Positions 1 through 9,354 of a stretch of DNA of 64,000 nucleotides are shown one piece after another. Each line of letters starts with the position of its first letter. Within the stretch, counting starts at the first letter, position 1. The notes under the pieces were generated by a model that was not told the DNA's origin, did no database searches, and worked only from the letters and a program-made list of their open reading frames with translations. The position numbers and the translations under genes are program-made. The stretch covers positions 124,001 to 188,000 of the forward strand of contig CAVRTQ010000012.1 in NCBI GenBank assembly GCA_963724195.1, given 5' to 3'. Source of the stretch: Solirubrobacter sp963724195 (GTDB lineage Bacteria; Actinomycetota; Thermoleophilia; Solirubrobacterales; Solirubrobacteraceae).

Positions 1-354
1 TGGCAGCTGTGATCGCCGCCCTTGACGTGCCCGGCGTGCGCGATGCAGTCGGCGCCCGTGTGGGCGGAGAGGTGACCGGCGTTGTCGATCACCGCCACCT
101 GGCGGACGGCCGCCAGCGGATCGGCCGCGAGCAGCTCCCCCAGCGCTTGCGGGCGCCGGAATGCCGTCGGCGAGCCGGTCGAGCGCGTTCGGCCCGTACG
201 CGGGCTCGACCACCGACTGCGTGGCCACGGCCCCGACTCCCGCCCGCGCCCACGCGCACAGCGGGCCGACGGAGAACCAGTGCGACTGCACCGCCACTCC
301 CAGCTCGCCGGTGGTGCCGTCGCGGGCCACGATTGAATACGTCCCATGGCGCAT
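1..354 (-). CDS. DUF1028 family protein, 5' part only (runs off the left edge), frameshifted
   Basis: On the minus strand from ATG at 354 the protein begins MRHGTYSIVARD and continues with GELGVAVQSHWFSVG, WARAGVGAVATQS and YGPNALDRL, then (in the next frame) LLAADPLAAVRQVAVID and SAHTGADCIAHAG. This is the N-terminal pattern of DUF1028 proteins, which have an Ntn-hydrolase-like fold; their substrate is not established. A GGAGG ribosome-binding site lies 5 bases before the ATG and fixes the start. Near position 152 the frame changes; dropping one C restores IPAPQALGELL, so I read one extra base. The C-terminal half lies beyond the window. The start overlaps the divergent alkyltransferase-like gene by 9 bases if both starts are right. 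Confidence 0.72.
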   Translation of the reverse strand, partial: MRHGTYSIVARDGTTGELGVAVQSHWFSVGPLCAWARAGVGAVATQSVVEPAYGPNALDRLADGIPAPASAGGAARGRSAGGRPPGGGDRQRRSPLRPHGRRLHRARRARQGRRSQLP

Positions 355-621
355 GCCTCCGAAGATAGGACGGCCGACGTGTTGCGGCGGGTCCGCGCGG
401 TCCCGGAGGGCTTCGTCCGTTCCTACGGCGACGTCTCCCCGGGCGCACCACGCTTCGCCGGCACCGTCCTCGCGCATACCGAGGAGGACGTCCCGTGGTG
501 GCGCATCGTGCGCGCCGACGGGTCCCTGGCCAAGGGCGCGCGGCAGCGGGCGCTGCTCGAGGCAGAGGGCGTCCCGTTCCGCGGGGAGCGGGTCGACATG
601 CGGGCTGCGAGGATTCCCTGA
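346..621 (+). CDS. Alkyltransferase-like (ATL) protein, MGMT-family DNA-binding domain without the acceptor cysteine
   Basis: This 91-residue protein matches the C-terminal DNA-binding domain of O6-methylguanine methyltransferases: ADVLRRVRAVPEGFVRSYGDV is the helix region (residues 10-30), followed by the active-site position. There the usual PCHR is replaced by PWWR (residues 50-53) and the protein has no Cys at all, so it cannot accept an alkyl group. ATL proteins of this kind bind O6-alkylguanine and flag it for nucleotide excision repair; that role is known for the family and inferred here. No ribosome-binding site is visible before ATG 346; GTG 379 with a weak AGGA upstream is an alternative start. 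It overlaps the next gene by the TGATG arrangement and probably heads an operon with yjbQ and the PRC-barrel gene. Confidence 0.8.
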   Translation: MAHASEDRTADVLRRVRAVPEGFVRSYGDVSPGAPRFAGTVLAHTEEDVPWWRIVRADGSLAKGARQRALLEAEGVPFRGERVDMRAARIP

Positions 622-1040
622 TGTGGATCCAGCGGGAGGTGACCCTGCGGCCGCGGCCGCGCGGCTTTCACCTGATCACGCGTGACGTGCTCGAAGGCGT
701 ACCCGAGCTCCAGGGCCTGCGGGCCGGACTGCTGCACGTCTTCATCCGCCACACGAGCGCGTCACTGACGCTCAACGAGAACGCCTCGCCCGACGTACGC
801 GACGACTTCGAGGCCTGGTTCGACGAGGCCGTGCCCGAGGACGCCCGCTACTGGACGCACACGATCGAGGGCCCGGACGACATGCCGGCGCACATCAAGG
901 CCTCGCTGCTCGGCCCGTCCCTGACGCTGCCGGTGTCCGGCGGACGTCTGGCCGTCGGAACCTGGCAGGGTATTTACCTGTGCGAGCACCGCGATCACGG
1001 TGGGTCGCGCTCGTTGATCCTCACCTTGAACGGAGAGTGA
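621..1040 (+). CDS. YjbQ/UPF0047 family protein (secondary thiamine-phosphate synthase type)
   Basis: A 139-residue protein with all hallmark motifs of the YjbQ family: FIRHTSASLTLNENASPDV, HIKASLLGPSLTLPV and GTWQGIYLCEHRDHGG. Family members are small trimeric proteins around a metal site formed by the conserved His/Asp/Glu residues; some complement thiE mutants, hence the usual name, but the physiological reaction is uncertain. Length is typical (130-140). The ATG at 621 overlaps the stop of the ATL gene (TGATG), and the next gene starts one base after its stop, so translation is probably coupled in a three-gene operon. Confidence 0.88.
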   Translation: MWIQREVTLRPRPRGFHLITRDVLEGVPELQGLRAGLLHVFIRHTSASLTLNENASPDVRDDFEAWFDEAVPEDARYWTHTIEGPDDMPAHIKASLLGPSLTLPVSGGRLAVGTWQGIYLCEHRDHGGSRSLILTLNGE

Positions 1041-1041
1041 A

Positions 1042-1392
1042 ATGACCTCGTACTACACGCTGGAGCCGGGCGCGGCGGTGCGCGCCAGCGACGGGACGGA
1101 GATCGGGAAGGTCCAGCACGTGCTGGCCGACGCCGCGAGCGACATCTTCGACGGCCTCGTGATCGACCTGCGCACCGGTCCGGGTGGACATCGCTTCGTC
1201 GACGCGCCTCAGGTGGCGCACATGGATGAGGACGGCGGCGTGACGCTCACGCTCGACGCGGGTGCCGTCGAGGAGCTGCCCAAGCCTTCGAAGAACCCCG
1301 CCGTGATGAGCGCCGATCCCGCCGAGGGGGAGTCGAGCGGGCTGAGCAAGAAGCTCCACCGCGCGTGGGAGCTCATCTCGGGCAAGGGCTAG
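1042..1392 (+). CDS. PRC-barrel domain protein
   Basis: The 116-residue product has one PRC-barrel-like beta domain over residues 8-80 (VRASDGTEIGKVQHVL, DIFDGLVIDL, RFVDAPQVAHM, GVTLTLDA) and a charged tail ending in a short helix (KKLHRAWELISGKG). PRC barrels occur in RimM and photosynthetic reaction centres; stand-alone actinobacterial copies have no assigned role, often being linked to stress. The start is one base after the yjbQ stop, with GGAGAG at 1032 as a ribosome-binding site. Its stop codon TAG shares CTAG (1389-1392) with the stop of the convergent nucS gene. Confidence 0.8.
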   Translation: MTSYYTLEPGAAVRASDGTEIGKVQHVLADAASDIFDGLVIDLRTGPGGHRFVDAPQVAHMDEDGGVTLTLDAGAVEELPKPSKNPAVMSADPAEGESSGLSKKLHRAWELISGKG

Positions 1393-2058
1393 ACGAACAG
1401 CGTGAGCGCGGGTTCGCGCTCACCGCGGAGCACCGCGAGGTCCACCTCGACCCAGCGTGAGCCCGCGTGATTCCGCCAGGACACGGGCTTGCGGCTTGAC
1501 GATGGTGGCCGCGAGCACGCCGCGGCAGTCGGCCTTGGCCGGGTCCTGCCGGATCCGCTCCAGGTACCGCGAGAGCTGCTCCACGGCCTCGATCGTGCCG
1601 ATGCGCTTGATCTCCACGGCGATCCAGCCATCGGCCTCGTCGCGACACATCAGGTCCACCGGGCCGATGTCCGTCGGCCACTCGCGCCGGACCAGGCGGA
1701 AGCCCTCACCACACCAGTGGGGCGCTTCCGCCAGCGCGACCTGCAGGTCAGCCTCCACGCCGTCCTTGCTCAGCCGGGCGGCGTCGAAGTCCATCGCATG
1801 CGTGACGTCGCTGAGGACCTCGTGGAGCGTGATCTCCAGCTGGTCCTCGCCCTTGACCTTGCGCACCACGATCGTCTGCTCGTCCTCGATCACCGCCGTC
1901 GGCGGCGTCATCCAGTTCAGCGGCTTGTAGCCACCCGCGTCGGCGTGGACGAGGACGCTGCCGTCGGCCTTGAGCATGATCAGCCGCAGCGCCTCGGGCA
2001 GGTGCGCGGTGAGACGGCCGGTGTACGCGACGGAGCAGCGGGCGACGATCAAACGCAT
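1389..2058 (-). CDS. nucS: Mismatch-specific endonuclease NucS/EndoMS (one frameshift near the 3' end)
   Basis: From ATG 2058 the product begins MRLIVARCSV and has the N-terminal DNA-binding part (ADGSVLVHADAGGYKPLNWM) and the RecB-like nuclease core with GPVDLMCRD (Asp near 135) and AVEIKR (Glu149, Lys151). NucS replaces MutS/MutL in many actinobacteria and archaea and cuts both strands at mismatches. The frame breaks after AESRG; deleting one base near 1455 gives LTWVEVDLAVLRG and the ending EPALTLFV, as in other NucS proteins, and the restored length is exactly 223 codons. Family members normally end in a short clamp-binding tail, and TLF at the C-terminus fits. Convergent with and sharing CTAG with the PRC-barrel gene. 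Confidence 0.9.
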
Positions 2059-2139
2059 GGGCGGACCAGAGTACGCAAGGCTTCGGACATCGCGGTGGAC
2101 CACACGCTGCTCGTGGGCGCGACGGTGGTGACTGCGCGC

Positions 2140-3384
2140 TCAAGCGGCCTTGAGCTCCCGCGGGACCATGCGGGCCACCTGGTCACGCAGGTCCCGCACT
2201 TCCGGGTCGTTCGCGAGCTTCAGGGCCCGCTCGCAGGCCTCGAGGGTCTCGGAGACCCGATCGGTGCGGGCGAGGGCGTGCGCGTAGCGCGCCCACGCGG
2301 TCGCGCTCTCCGGGAAGAGCTTGGTCGCCTGCTCGCAGGCGCTCACCTCGGCCCCGACGTCGCCCATCAGGTTCGCCACGAGCGCGAGATCCATCAGGCC
2401 CTCTTCCGACGGCCCGACGGCGCGGGCGTGCTCCAGCGCCTCACGCGCGCCCTCGCGGTCGAACGTGCGCATCCGGAGGCGACCGAGGCGCTCCCACGCG
2501 GAGGCGTCGCTCGGGTCGGCGGCCACTTCGCGCTGCGCCGCGTCCACCGCCTGCGACAACGCGCCCATGCTCTCGTAGATGCGCGCGGCGTAGCGATACG
2601 GCGCCGGACGGTCCCGCTCATTGCGGATCCAGTCGCGCACCGAACGCGCGGCCGCGCTGTAGTCACCGGCCTGCCAGAACGCCAAGGTCATCAGCCGCAG
2701 GACCTGCGTGTTGTCGGGCTCCGCGTCGCGCGCGAACACGAGCCGGCGTGCGGCGAGCTTGAAGTCACCCTCGGCCAGCGCGTGCTTGGCCGCGGTCATG
2801 AAGCGCATGACGCGCTCGGCGCCGGGGTCGGGCCTGGAGAAGTCCACGAACTGCAGCGAGCCCGCCGGGACCGTGCGGATGCCGGGCTGGAAGGAGACGC
2901 GCGCCCACTGCTGGACGTCGTCGCCGTCGCCGGTGAAGTAGATGCCGTTGACGCTCCCCACGCCCCACTCGGGGTAGGAGAGGCAGCGCGCGTAGCGGTG
3001 CACGACCGAGTGATCGGGGACGCGCGACGCGAACGGGTCGTGCTTCTGGCGCTCGGTGTCCTCCGCCCGCCGGCGCTGCTCCTCGGCGTAGTTGCGGGCG
3101 CCTTCCTCCGCGCGGCGCTTGCGCGCGGCCGCGGCGGAGACCTTCACGGCGTTCTTGGAGACCTTGCCGCCGCGCGAGGTCTCGGCGAGCTGCTCGAGCT
3201 GGTCGGCCGCCTCGTTGATCGCCTTCAGGTGGCGCTCGTGCTCGAGCTGACGGCCGGGCGGCGCGATGTCCGGGTGCCAGACCTTCGCGAGCTTGCGGCG
3301 CGCGACCTGGATGTCGCGCTTGTCGAACGGCGGCTCGATCTCGAGCAGCAGCACGGCCTGTTCGATGTCGAGCACCTGCGGCAT
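2140..3384 (-). CDS. J-domain protein with C-terminal TPR repeats
   Basis: This 414-residue protein starts at ATG 3384. Residues 5-70 look like a J domain with the diagnostic HPD at 37-39 (KVWHPDIAPP), which in DnaJ proteins stimulates an Hsp70. A highly charged Arg/Glu-rich linker follows (about 75-110), then a beta-rich stretch, and residues 200-410 are a series of TPR helical hairpins (ALAEGDFKLAARRLVFARD, AWERLGRLRMRTFDREGA, ATAWARYAHALARTDRV). It has no Gly/Phe region or zinc-binding CxxCxGxG repeats, so it is a type C J-protein that would recruit Hsp70 to a TPR-bound client. The upstream leader holds a strong hairpin and a palindrome. nucS follows after 81 bases on the same strand and may be co-transcribed. 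Confidence 0.75.
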   Translation of the reverse strand: MPQVLDIEQAVLLLEIEPPFDKRDIQVARRKLAKVWHPDIAPPGRQLEHERHLKAINEAADQLEQLAETSRGGKVSKNAVKVSAAAARKRRAEEGARNYAEEQRRRAEDTERQKHDPFASRVPDHSVVHRYARCLSYPEWGVGSVNGIYFTGDGDDVQQWARVSFQPGIRTVPAGSLQFVDFSRPDPGAERVMRFMTAAKHALAEGDFKLAARRLVFARDAEPDNTQVLRLMTLAFWQAGDYSAAARSVRDWIRNERDRPAPYRYAARIYESMGALSQAVDAAQREVAADPSDASAWERLGRLRMRTFDREGAREALEHARAVGPSEEGLMDLALVANLMGDVGAEVSACEQATKLFPESATAWARYAHALARTDRVSETLEACERALKLANDPEVRDLRDQVARMVPRELKAA

Positions 3385-3419
3385 AGACCCAAATACGGTA
3401 CCGCGCTCCGAGCCGGAGT

Positions 3420-3458
3420 TGCCGGCCCGGCGACCCCTGCAACCTCGCCGGGCCGGCA
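3420..3458. promoter_or_regulatory. Perfect 14-bp hairpin in the leader of the J-domain gene
   Basis: TGCCGGCCCGGCGA and its exact reverse complement TCGCCGGGCCGGCA are separated by 11 bases. In minus-strand RNA the hairpin would sit about 35 bases upstream of the J-domain gene's start codon. No T-run follows on either strand, so it is not a canonical terminator; an attenuator, RNA stability element or protein-binding site is possible. Confidence 0.55.
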
Positions 3459-3465
3459 TCCGTAC

Positions 3466-3479
3466 CGGAACTAGTTCCG
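3466..3479. promoter_or_regulatory. 14-bp palindrome, candidate operator
   Basis: CGGAACTAGTTCCG is a perfect palindrome containing the rare tetranucleotide CTAG, located between two divergent genes, which is where a dimeric repressor would bind. Which regulator, if any, binds it cannot be told from the sequence. Confidence 0.4.
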
Positions 3480-3696
3480 CCAACCCATGGTGACCCCCCT
3501 GACTGGTCGTTGGATCGGAACCCGCGACGGGCTGACCCCCGCCGCGGCACAAGATACCCTCGCGTCCACGGTTTACACCGAATCTGAAAACGTGTTTATC
3601 AACGGACTTTTTAGTGGTGTTTGGACATACCGGTCGACTGCGGCCGCAAACCTCAGGTCCGAGCCTGATTGCGCATGAACGGGGGTACGCATTAAG

Positions 3697-5208
3697 TTGC
3701 TCTCCGTGGTCGTCTGGCTTGCACTGATCGTCTGGCTTGGCCTCGTCGTCTGGGCGCTCTCCGTCGTGAGGGCCGCCGCAGTGGCCGATGCCCCCTCGCC
3801 TTCCCCTGAACGGTTGGCCGCTGGACGCGTGCCCTACGCGGGTCGGCGACGGGCCATGGCGATCACCCAGGGGGTGCTGCTGGTCGCCGTGCTGGGACTC
3901 GCGGGCTACCTCTCGACCGAGAGCCAGTGGGAGCCGCTCCCGCTCGTCGGCCTGGTCGCGCTGCTCGTGCTCGGGTCCGACATCCTCGTGCTGGACGCGA
4001 AGCGCTTCCGCATCGGCGGGTCATTCACCGGTCTCGTGCTCGCGATGGCGCTGCTCGGACCGGCGCCGGCCGCGCTGCTCGGCCTCGCCTCCGCGCTGGT
4101 CGACGCGCTGCGCCGCAAGGTCCGCGGCACCTACCTGCTCAACAACCTCCTCACCTACACGACGTTCCCGCTGCTCGGCGGGCTCGCGCTGGGCGCGCTG
4201 CACCAGGACAGCATCGACGAGGGCGCCTACGCCGTCGCGGTGTTCGGCGTGTTCTTGGCCACCAATTTCCTGAACTTCCTGATGATCGCCGGTCACACGC
4301 GGATCCTGCGCGGCGGCTCGCTGCCGGGCATGTTCCGCGGGGTCTTCGTGCCCGTGCTGCCGTGGGAGATCGCCTCCGCCGTGATGACCGCGATGGCCGT
4401 CTACGGCTTCGAAGCGTTCGGCGCCGGGATCATCGGCCTGTTCGCGATCGCGCTCGGCGTCTACCAGTTGCTGCTGCGCGCGCTGCTGGAGGGCCAGGCG
4501 CACTCGGAGGAGATCGAACGCCGCACGAACCAGCTCGACGTGCGCCACGAGGGCATGCTCGGCCTGCTGCTGGAGACACTCGCGCTGCGGGATCCCAGCC
4601 ACGCCCGCCACGCCGCCGCGGTCGCCCACTACGCGCACCAGCTCGCCCGCGCGGCCGGGCTGTCCGAGCGCGAGCAGGCGATCGCCCACACCGCCGGCCT
4701 GCTCCACGACCTGGGCAAGGAAGCGCTCCCCGATCACATCCTGATCGGCCGCAGCGAGCTCCACCCGGCCGAGCTGCGGCTGATCAGGCGCCATCCCGCC
4801 GACGGCGCGCGCCTGCTGCTGCGCGTCGAGGGGATGGGCGAGGTGGCCGCGGCCGTGCTCGCCCACCACGAGCGGATCGACGGCCAGGGCTACCCGGACG
4901 GGCTCGCGGGCGACTCGATCCCGATGACGGCGCGCATCCTCGCCGTGGCCGAGGTCTACGACGTGCTCACGTCGCCCGACTCCTACCGGCTCCAGATGCC
5001 GGCCCACGAGGCCGAGGACGAGCTGCGCAACGTCGCCGGCTCGCAGCTCGACGGCCGGCTCGTGTGGCTGTTCGCCACCCAGGTCCTGCGCGGCCGCCAC
5101 AGCGACCACCTCGAGCACATCGCCGACCTCGAGGCCGAGCTGCAGGTCCAGCGCGCCGTCCGTGGCGCGCTCGACGGCCCGTTCGTGCTCGGGCCCCCTA
5201 TGCGATGA
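3697..5208 (+). CDS. Membrane-anchored HD-GYP domain phosphodiesterase
   Basis: The 503-residue protein has about eight hydrophobic segments in residues 1-265, a short charged linker (QAHSEEIERRTNQLD) and a C-terminal HD-GYP domain. The metal-binding HD pair is at 337-338 (HTAGLLHDLGK) and the signature HHERIDGQGYP at 390-400 is intact, so c-di-GMP hydrolysis is likely. The start is forced: an in-frame stop at 3676 leaves only TTG 3697, with GGGGGT ten bases upstream. The membrane part is not a named sensor domain that I recognise. It is convergent with the ABC permease gene and overlaps its 3' end by 11 bases. Regulation probably comes from the AT-rich region upstream. Confidence 0.85.
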   Translation: MLSVVVWLALIVWLGLVVWALSVVRAAAVADAPSPSPERLAAGRVPYAGRRRAMAITQGVLLVAVLGLAGYLSTESQWEPLPLVGLVALLVLGSDILVLDAKRFRIGGSFTGLVLAMALLGPAPAALLGLASALVDALRRKVRGTYLLNNLLTYTTFPLLGGLALGALHQDSIDEGAYAVAVFGVFLATNFLNFLMIAGHTRILRGGSLPGMFRGVFVPVLPWEIASAVMTAMAVYGFEAFGAGIIGLFAIALGVYQLLLRALLEGQAHSEEIERRTNQLDVRHEGMLGLLLETLALRDPSHARHAAAVAHYAHQLARAAGLSEREQAIAHTAGLLHDLGKEALPDHILIGRSELHPAELRLIRRHPADGARLLLRVEGMGEVAAAVLAHHERIDGQGYPDGLAGDSIPMTARILAVAEVYDVLTSPDSYRLQMPAHEAEDELRNVAGSQLDGRLVWLFATQVLRGRHSDHLEHIADLEAELQVQRAVRGALDGPFVLGPPMR

Positions 5209-5977
5209 GCCGGCGCTCCATCCAGCGCACGGCCAGCCGCCACGTCAGGAGCCCGAAGCCGATCAGGAACGCGAGGTGGCCGAGATCCACCCAGCCTTCG
5301 AAGCCGAACACGGCGTCGCGGACCAGCTCGACCAGGTGGTAGAGCGGGTTGAGCTGCGCGATCACCTGCGCCCACTCCGGTAGGCCGTCGATCGGGAAGA
5401 ACGTGCCCGCCACCAGGAACAGCGGCGTGAGCACGGCGCTGGTGATGTAGTTGAAGTTGTCGATCGAGTTCACGCGGGCCGAGACGCAGATGCCGAAGTT
5501 CGCCCAGCCGAAGCCGGCGATCATGGCGATCGGCGGGACGAGCAACATCCCCCAGCTCGGGTCCAGGCCGAACAGCATCGCCACGAGCATCGGCGCGCAG
5601 CCGTAGGTGCCCGCGCGCAGACTCAGCCACAGCGCCTCGGCGGTGACGAGCTCCTCCGTGTCCACCGGTGCGGCGAGGATCGCGTCGTAGGTGCGTTGGA
5701 ACTTGTACTTGACGAACGTCCCGAACATGGCCGGGAACGCGCTGCTGAACAGCACCGCGGTGGCGACCGTGCCCGTGCCGACGTACTCGACGTAGTCGTA
5801 GCCGCCGACGCTGGACACGAGCGAGCCGAAGCCGAACCCGAACGCCAGCAGGTAGACCGTCGGCTCGACGGTGGCGCTGAAGGTGGAGGAGCGCCAGAAG
5901 CTCGCGAAGTTGATGATCTCGCGGACGAGCACGCCCAGGAGGGCCGGACGCTCGAGCCGACCGAGCTTCTCAGGCAA
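5198..5977 (-). CDS. ABC-2 type transporter permease (NodJ/DrrB-like)
   Basis: A 259-residue integral membrane protein with six predicted hydrophobic segments and the ABC-2 family pattern near the end (FLVAGTFFPIDGLPEWAQ, then LNPLYHLVELVRDAVFG). This is typical of permeases working with DrrA/NodI-like ATPases to export lipophilic compounds or polysaccharides. Its ATG at 5977 overlaps the end of the ATPase gene by 8 bases, so the two are translationally coupled. The substrate cannot be told. The 3' end overlaps the convergent HD-GYP gene by 11 bases. Confidence 0.88.
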   Translation of the reverse strand: MPEKLGRLERPALLGVLVREIINFASFWRSSTFSATVEPTVYLLAFGFGFGSLVSSVGGYDYVEYVGTGTVATAVLFSSAFPAMFGTFVKYKFQRTYDAILAAPVDTEELVTAEALWLSLRAGTYGCAPMLVAMLFGLDPSWGMLLVPPIAMIAGFGWANFGICVSARVNSIDNFNYITSAVLTPLFLVAGTFFPIDGLPEWAQVIAQLNPLYHLVELVRDAVFGFEGWVDLGHLAFLIGFGLLTWRLAVRWMERRLIA

Positions 5978-6851
5978 TTTCCTCTCCCGTCAGCAGGACG
6001 AAGACGTCCTCGAGGTTCGTCGGGCGGCGCTCACCCTCGGGGCTGTCGCCGTTGGCGTGCAGGATCGAGATGCTCGTGCCCGTCCGGCGGGTGCTGAGGC
6101 CCTTGGCCTTGGCGTCGCGCTCGACCTCCTGCAGCTTGGCCGGTGGCCCGTAGACCTCGACGGCCTCGGGGCCGGCGTGCTCGGCGATCAGGTCGCGCGG
6201 CGTGCCGGTGGCGACCGCCTTGCCGTGCGACATGATCGTCACCGTGTCGGCGAGGCGCTCGGCCTCCTCGATGTAGTGCGTCGACATCAGGATCGAGACG
6301 CCCTCGCTGCGGAGGCGATCGACGAGCGCCCACAGCTCCTGGCGGACCTGCGGGTCCAGGCCGACGGTCGGCTCGTCGAGCAGGATGAGCCGGGGCTGGT
6401 GGACCAGGCCGCGGGCGATCAGGAGCCTGCGTCGCATCCCGCCGGAGAGGTGGTCGACCTTCGTGTTGCGCCGATCGGTGAGGTTGGCGATGCCGAGCGC
6501 GCGCTCGACCGCGGCTTTGCGATCGGCGCGCGGCACGCGGTACAGGTAGGCGAACACGCGCAGGTTCTCCTCGACCGTGAGCGTCACGTCGAGGTTGTCG
6601 AGCTGCGGGACGACGCCGCACATCGCGCGCGCCTCCTTGCTGCGCGCGGGCACCGGGAGGCCGAGGACCTCGATCGCGCCCTCGTCCGGGATGGCCTGCG
6701 CCGTGAGCAGGCGCATCGTGGTCGATTTGCCGGCGCCGTTGGGGCCGAGCAGGCCGACGCAGGTTCCTTCTGGGACCTCTAAGTCGAGGTGGTCTACAGC
6801 CGTCAGGTTGCCGAAACGCTTGACGACGCCACGGAGGCGCAGGGCGGGCAC
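5970..6851 (-). CDS. ABC transporter ATP-binding protein (NodI/DrrA-like)
   Basis: From GTG 6851 (VPALRLRGVVKRFG) the 293-residue protein has Walker A GPNGAGKST, a Q-loop (GVVPQLDNLD), signature LSGGMRRR and Walker B RLILLDEPTVGLDP, followed by the switch His (STHYIEEAERL). The C-terminal 80 residues resemble the extension of DrrA-type ATPases. It energises the ABC-2 permease encoded immediately downstream (8-base overlap). The preceding GATase gene ends 13 bases upstream, so the three form an operon; a GGGGCGG run is the ribosome-binding site. An in-frame extension to 7022 is possible but would overlap the GATase gene and is not conserved-looking. Confidence 0.9.
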   Translation of the reverse strand: MPALRLRGVVKRFGNLTAVDHLDLEVPEGTCVGLLGPNGAGKSTTMRLLTAQAIPDEGAIEVLGLPVPARSKEARAMCGVVPQLDNLDVTLTVEENLRVFAYLYRVPRADRKAAVERALGIANLTDRRNTKVDHLSGGMRRRLLIARGLVHQPRLILLDEPTVGLDPQVRQELWALVDRLRSEGVSILMSTHYIEEAERLADTVTIMSHGKAVATGTPRDLIAEHAGPEAVEVYGPPAKLQEVERDAKAKGLSTRRTGTSISILHANGDSPEGERRPTNLEDVFVLLTGEEIA

Positions 6852-6864
6852 CCGCCCCAGGGTG

Positions 6865-7593
6865 TCATGCGGCGATCCGCAGTTCGGTACGGGCAGCCGC
6901 CCTAACCAGCGCCTCGAACAGCGCCAGGTGGGCGTACAGCGTCTCCGCGTGCCACTGCACGCCGACCGTGAACGAGCCCGGGCCCTCGATGCCTTCGACC
7001 GTGCCGTCGTCCGCGCGGGCAACGACCTTCAGGCCTTCGCCGAGCTTGTCCACGGCCTGGTGGTGGAAGGAGTTGACGGCAAGCCGGCGTGAGCGCGTGA
7101 TGCGGTGCAGGCGCGAGCCGGCCTCGACCTCGACCTCGTGCGTGGGCTCCGTCGCCGCGGCGGTCTGGCGGTGGCCGTCGACGTGCTGGTGCAGCGTGCC
7201 GCCGCAGGCGACGTTGAGCGCCTGCGAGCCGCGGCAGATGGCCAGGATCGGGATGTTGCGCGTGAGCGCCTCACGCGAGAGGGACAGCTCGAACGCGTCG
7301 AGGCTGGGCTCCGTCGGGCCGAGCTGGTCGTGACGGTCCGTCGCGCCGTAGGCGGCCGGGTCCAGGTCCGGGCCGCCGGAGAGACAGATGCCGTCGAGCC
7401 GATCCAGGAGCGGCGAAAGATGATCCGTGCCGACCGGAGGCAGCACGACGGGGATCGCGCCCACCGCATCCAGCGTGCGCAGATAGGTCATGCCCAGCGC
7501 CATCTCCGGGTGCGGCGGCTCGCCGTGGCGACGAGTCGTCGCCAGGCTGCTGGGACGCATTTCCGAGGTGGTGACGCCGATGAGCGGCCGCAT
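6865..7593 (-). CDS. Gamma-glutamyl-gamma-aminobutyrate hydrolase-like class I glutamine amidotransferase (peptidase C26)
   Basis: The 242-residue product starts MRPLIGVTTSEMR and shows the PuuD-type class I GATase fold: oxyanion region LSGGPDLDPAAYG, nucleophile elbow AICRGSQALNVACGG with the catalytic Cys, and the His/Glu pair VQWHAE near the end. PuuD enzymes hydrolyse gamma-glutamyl-GABA in putrescine degradation; no other puu genes are near, so the substrate is open. It is the first gene of an operon with the ABC ATPase and permease, which might link amino-compound hydrolysis with export. Start ATG 7593 lies 105 bases from the divergent ettA start. Confidence 0.85.
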   Translation of the reverse strand: MRPLIGVTTSEMRPSSLATTRRHGEPPHPEMALGMTYLRTLDAVGAIPVVLPPVGTDHLSPLLDRLDGICLSGGPDLDPAAYGATDRHDQLGPTEPSLDAFELSLSREALTRNIPILAICRGSQALNVACGGTLHQHVDGHRQTAAATEPTHEVEVEAGSRLHRITRSRRLAVNSFHHQAVDKLGEGLKVVARADDGTVEGIEGPGSFTVGVQWHAETLYAHLALFEALVRAAARTELRIAA

Positions 7594-7698
7594 TGAGGAA
7601 TCATCGTTCGCGCGGCCGCGGTAGCGCACCCGCCGTTGGTCCAAGTTTTCAGCCTGTGAATTCGCCCGACGGTCGGCTTCTAAAGTCGAGTTAGCGCG

Positions 7699-9350
<1,652 letters not shown>

Positions 9351-9354
<4 letters not shown>

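Larger units (their letters stand above)
3385..3696. other. Divergent intergenic region with strong hairpin and palindrome
   Basis: About 310 bases without a credible gene separate two divergent genes. The half next to the J-domain gene carries a 14-bp perfect stem (3420-3433 with 3445-3458, 11-base loop) and, 8 bases further, a 14-bp perfect palindrome CGGAACTAGTTCCG (3466-3479). The half next to the HD-GYP gene (3560-3640) is unusually AT-rich for this genome and is the likely promoter zone. A 63-codon reading frame at 3487-3678 has no recognisable features and I do not call it. Confidence 0.6.

Noticed and set aside
3487..3678. 63-codon frame upstream of the HD-GYP gene
   Set aside because: It lies in an AT-rich promoter-like region and has no recognisable motif or ribosome-binding site.
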